From positions 446,931 to 510,930 of the forward strand of contig JAKFUK010000001.1 in assembly GCA_021732745.1 (NCBI GenBank): DNA of 64,000 bases, given 5' to 3'. The DNA is from Nevskia sp. GTDB lineage: Bacteria > Pseudomonadota > Gammaproteobacteria > Nevskiales > Nevskiaceae. The position numbers were made by a program, and so were the translations under genes. The notes beneath the pieces are model-generated. The model saw nothing but the letters and a program-made list of their open reading frames with translations. It did not search any database and was not told the DNA's origin. Below are positions 62,197 to 64,000 of this stretch, piece by piece (the stretch's first letter is position 1; every line of letters begins with the position of its first letter).

Positions 62197-63131
62197 GGAG
62201 CCGCGCTCAGGGTGGGAATCAGGGGGATGCAGTCGAGATCATCGGCGAAATCCAGCGGACCGTCATAGGCCTTGCGGATTTCGCTGGCGGTTTCCGCTTC
62301 GCGGCCCAGCGCCCGCGACATGCGATGCGACAGCAGCAGGGATTTGACCGCCGCCGCTCCGGCAATGCGGCCGATCACCGATGGCGGCATATGCAGCGCC
62401 CGGGCGGCACCCGTCGCGCCTTCCGGCACGGCGTTGTGCGCCACCAGCAGGCTGACATCCGCTGCCAGACGTTCCAGTTGGCCGTTGTCGCCATCGGTAT
62501 CGCCGCTGAAGGCGACCGATACCTTGCCGATGTCGATCCGCCAGCCCAGCGCCGGCACCGGCCCATGCACCAGGGTCGTGGCCGATACCTGCAAGCCGTC
62601 GGCCTGATAGACGGCTTCGACACTGTCGCCGCCGATCGCGATGTCGCGCGCTTGCAGCACATAGCTGCCGTCGCCGCCGGGCAGGTAATCGGACAGGTAG
62701 GCATACGCGCCGCCGGGCTTGCCGAAAAGTGCCGAGAGCCAGGCCGTGGTGGCGGGGAAATCACCGCCCGCCGCAGGCCCCAGCACCGGCAGCACCCGTT
62801 TCCGGTCCTGAAAGTAGGACGACTTCACCAGTGCGGCGAAATCGGCCGAGTGGTCAGCATGCAGATGAGTGAACAGCACCAGATCGAGATCCGCGAAGCG
62901 GGCACCCGCGTCGCCGAAGCGCAGCGCGCTGCCGCCGCCCGCGTCGATCAGCACGCTGGCACGGCCATCCCGGCGGATCAGGTAGCTGGCGGAGGCGCGT
63001 CCCGGCGTCAGTTCCGGGCCGCCGGAGCCGAGCACCTGCACTTCGACGCCGCTGCCGAGGCAGCGATCGGCGCGCAGCCCGGCGGCCGGCATCGAAAGCG
63101 CAGCGAAAACGAGGATCGGCAGCAGTTTCAT
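62193..63131 (-). CDS. Exported metallo-beta-lactamase-fold hydrolase (312 aa)
   Basis: Signal peptide (MKLLPILVFAALSMPAAGLRA) and the metal motif THLHADHSAD (His89, His91, Asp93, His94), with LVAHNAV and LLLSHRMSR as later ligands. RNase Z/phosphodiesterase-like family; periplasmic by its signal. ATG 63131 overlaps the GNAT stop (ATGA). Substrate unknown. Confidence 0.88.
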   Translation of the reverse strand: MKLLPILVFAALSMPAAGLRADRCLGSGVEVQVLGSGGPELTPGRASASYLIRRDGRASVLIDAGGGSALRFGDAGARFADLDLVLFTHLHADHSADFAALVKSSYFQDRKRVLPVLGPAAGGDFPATTAWLSALFGKPGGAYAYLSDYLPGGDGSYVLQARDIAIGGDSVEAVYQADGLQVSATTLVHGPVPALGWRIDIGKVSVAFSGDTDGDNGQLERLAADVSLLVAHNAVPEGATGAARALHMPPSVIGRIAGAAAVKSLLLSHRMSRALGREAETASEIRKAYDGPLDFADDLDCIPLIPTLSAAP

Positions 63132-63619
63132 GTCGGCGAGTCCCGGGTGGCGGCAAAAGTCTGCAAGGCCTCGCCGGTCAGGCGGAAGATGCGCCATTCG
63201 GTCATCAGCTTCGCACCGAGGCTTTCATAGAAGCCGATCGCGGGCGCATTCCAGTCGAGCACCGACCATTCCAGCCGCCCGCAACCAAGTTCGACGGCGA
63301 TCTGCGCCAGTTTCTGAAGCAAGGCCTTGCCGTAGCCCTTGCCGCGCTGCGCCGGTTCCACGAAGAGATCTTCCAAATACAGGCCGCGCCGGCTCAGGAA
63401 GGTCGAAAAATTGTGGAAATACAAGGCGAAACCGACCGGCTCGCCGTTTTCCCGGGCGATCAGGCATTCCGCCCCGGGCCGCTCGCCGAACAGCGCGGCG
63501 CTCAAGGAATCTTCGGTCGCCACCACTTCATGCGACAACTTTTCGTATTCGGCGAGCGACCGGATCAGATGCAGGATGGTCGGCACATCGGCGGCGGTTG
63601 CGGGCGTGACAGTGAACAT
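63128..63619 (-). CDS. GNAT N-acetyltransferase (163 aa)
   Basis: A single GNAT domain, similar in pattern to diamine/thialysine acetyltransferases: SLAEYEKLSHEVVATEDSL, then the acetyl-CoA loop LFVEPAQRGKGYGKALLQKLAQ and WNAPAIGFYESLGAKL. It is the first gene of the coupled GNAT-MBL-amidohydrolase-DUF427 group. Substrate not predictable. Confidence 0.88.
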   Translation of the reverse strand: MFTVTPATAADVPTILHLIRSLAEYEKLSHEVVATEDSLSAALFGERPGAECLIARENGEPVGFALYFHNFSTFLSRRGLYLEDLFVEPAQRGKGYGKALLQKLAQIAVELGCGRLEWSVLDWNAPAIGFYESLGAKLMTEWRIFRLTGEALQTFAATRDSPT

Positions 63620-63622
63620 CGC

Positions 63623-64000
63623 TCAGATCTCGACGTGGAAACCCAGCTCGACCACATCCTCCGGCGGCAAGCCGTAGAAATCGGTCGCGCGGGTGGCGTT
63701 GTGAGCCAGGAAGGCGAACAGATGGTCGCGCCACAGCGCCATGCCGGGCAGGGAATCCGAGGGAATCAGCGTGGCGCGGCCCAGGAAATAGGTGACGTTG
63801 TCGATGTCGATGTCCAGCCCCAGTTGCTCGCTGAAGCGCAGCGCCACCGGCACGTTCGGCGTCTGCATGAAGCCGTAGCGGATCACCAGCCGATAGATGC
63901 CGGGCGCAATGCCCCAGCCGCGCAGGCGTTCGACGGCGGGCACGCGCGGCTCGTCGACGGTTTGCACGGTCAGCAGCACGATGCGTTCGTGCAGCACCTT
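63623..64000 (-). CDS. kup: Kup potassium transporter, C-terminal fragment
   Basis: The visible 125 residues match the cytoplasmic end of Kup low-affinity K+ uptake proteins: VLHERIVLLTV, YRLVIRYGFMQTPNVPVAL, TYFLGRATLIP and the finish DFYGLPPEDVVELGFHVEI. The 12-TM core lies beyond the right edge. Three bases separate it from the GNAT start. Confidence 0.9.
   Translation of the reverse strand, partial: KVLHERIVLLTVQTVDEPRVPAVERLRGWGIAPGIYRLVIRYGFMQTPNVPVALRFSEQLGLDIDIDNVTYFLGRATLIPSDSLPGMALWRDHLFAFLAHNATRATDFYGLPPEDVVELGFHVEI

Overview
This looks like chromosomal DNA, roughly 60-65% GC, from a gammaproteobacterium. The order carA-carB-greA-rlmE-ftsH-folP-glmM-tpiA-secG-tRNA-Leu(GAG)-initiator tRNA-rimP-nusA-infB-rbfA-truB-rpsO-pnp is the gammaproteobacterial (Pseudomonas-like) arrangement, and smc-zipA-ligA points the same way. 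The accessory genes (MMPL transporter with DUF1302, DUF1329 and Ycf48-like proteins, PhaR, many acyl-CoA genes) suggest a lipid- or hydrocarbon-using relative of Nevskia, Solimonas or Hydrocarboniphaga; that placement is inference. There is no rRNA, CRISPR array, prophage or recognisable insertion sequence.

Layout. At 1-614 are the tail of a short-chain dehydrogenase, a terminator and a small, possibly truncated gene. At 739-10490 (minus strand) is a probable operon: TetR regulator, DUF1302 outer-membrane-type protein, DUF1329 periplasmic protein, Ycf48-like beta-propeller, MMPL/RND transporter, and two unrecognised, probably cytoplasmic proteins (76 and 350 aa). It reads as an envelope-spanning system for moving a hydrophobic substrate. 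At 10579-16578 (plus strand) is an acyl-CoA module: LCM-type methyltransferase, acyl-CoA synthetase, SRPBCC protein and two acyl-CoA dehydrogenases. A solitary ParA ATPase follows.

At 17809-27995 is a block resembling the Pseudomonas yciB / yciO / site-2-protease / trpS / scpA / scpB / rluB neighbourhood, with two intrusions. A cyclooxygenase-like haem peroxidase lies between yciO and the M50 gene, and an ABC transporter pair lies between scpA and scpB. The M50-family protein has lost every catalytic motif. At 28139-38377 are a small hypothetical gene, ligA-zipA-smc, queF, a universal stress protein, gluQ and phaR. Between phaR and pnp is a gene-less interval holding a consensus sigma-70 promoter and a strong intrinsic terminator about 125 nt apart. 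This is very probably an unannotated small RNA, with an exposed CUCCUCC anti-Shine-Dalgarno motif.

At 38817-58791 lies the translation/transcription/envelope housekeeping supercluster listed above. At 58972-64000 are a PA0069-type radical SAM protein, a ParE/RelE toxin-antitoxin pair, a DUF427 protein, a coupled GNAT / metallo-beta-lactamase-fold / M20 amidohydrolase operon, and the 3' end of a Kup potassium transporter.

Short palindromic repeats of two kinds (around GTAGGTCGGG...CCCGACCTAC and around CTCACGCGGAGAACGCAGAG) recur in most non-coding gaps. They often sit where transcription should stop, and one of them ends the small gene near the left edge. Many neighbouring genes overlap by 1-20 nt (ATGA or TGATG), showing dense translational coupling, and three genes (rluB, ftsH, rlmE) start with TTG.
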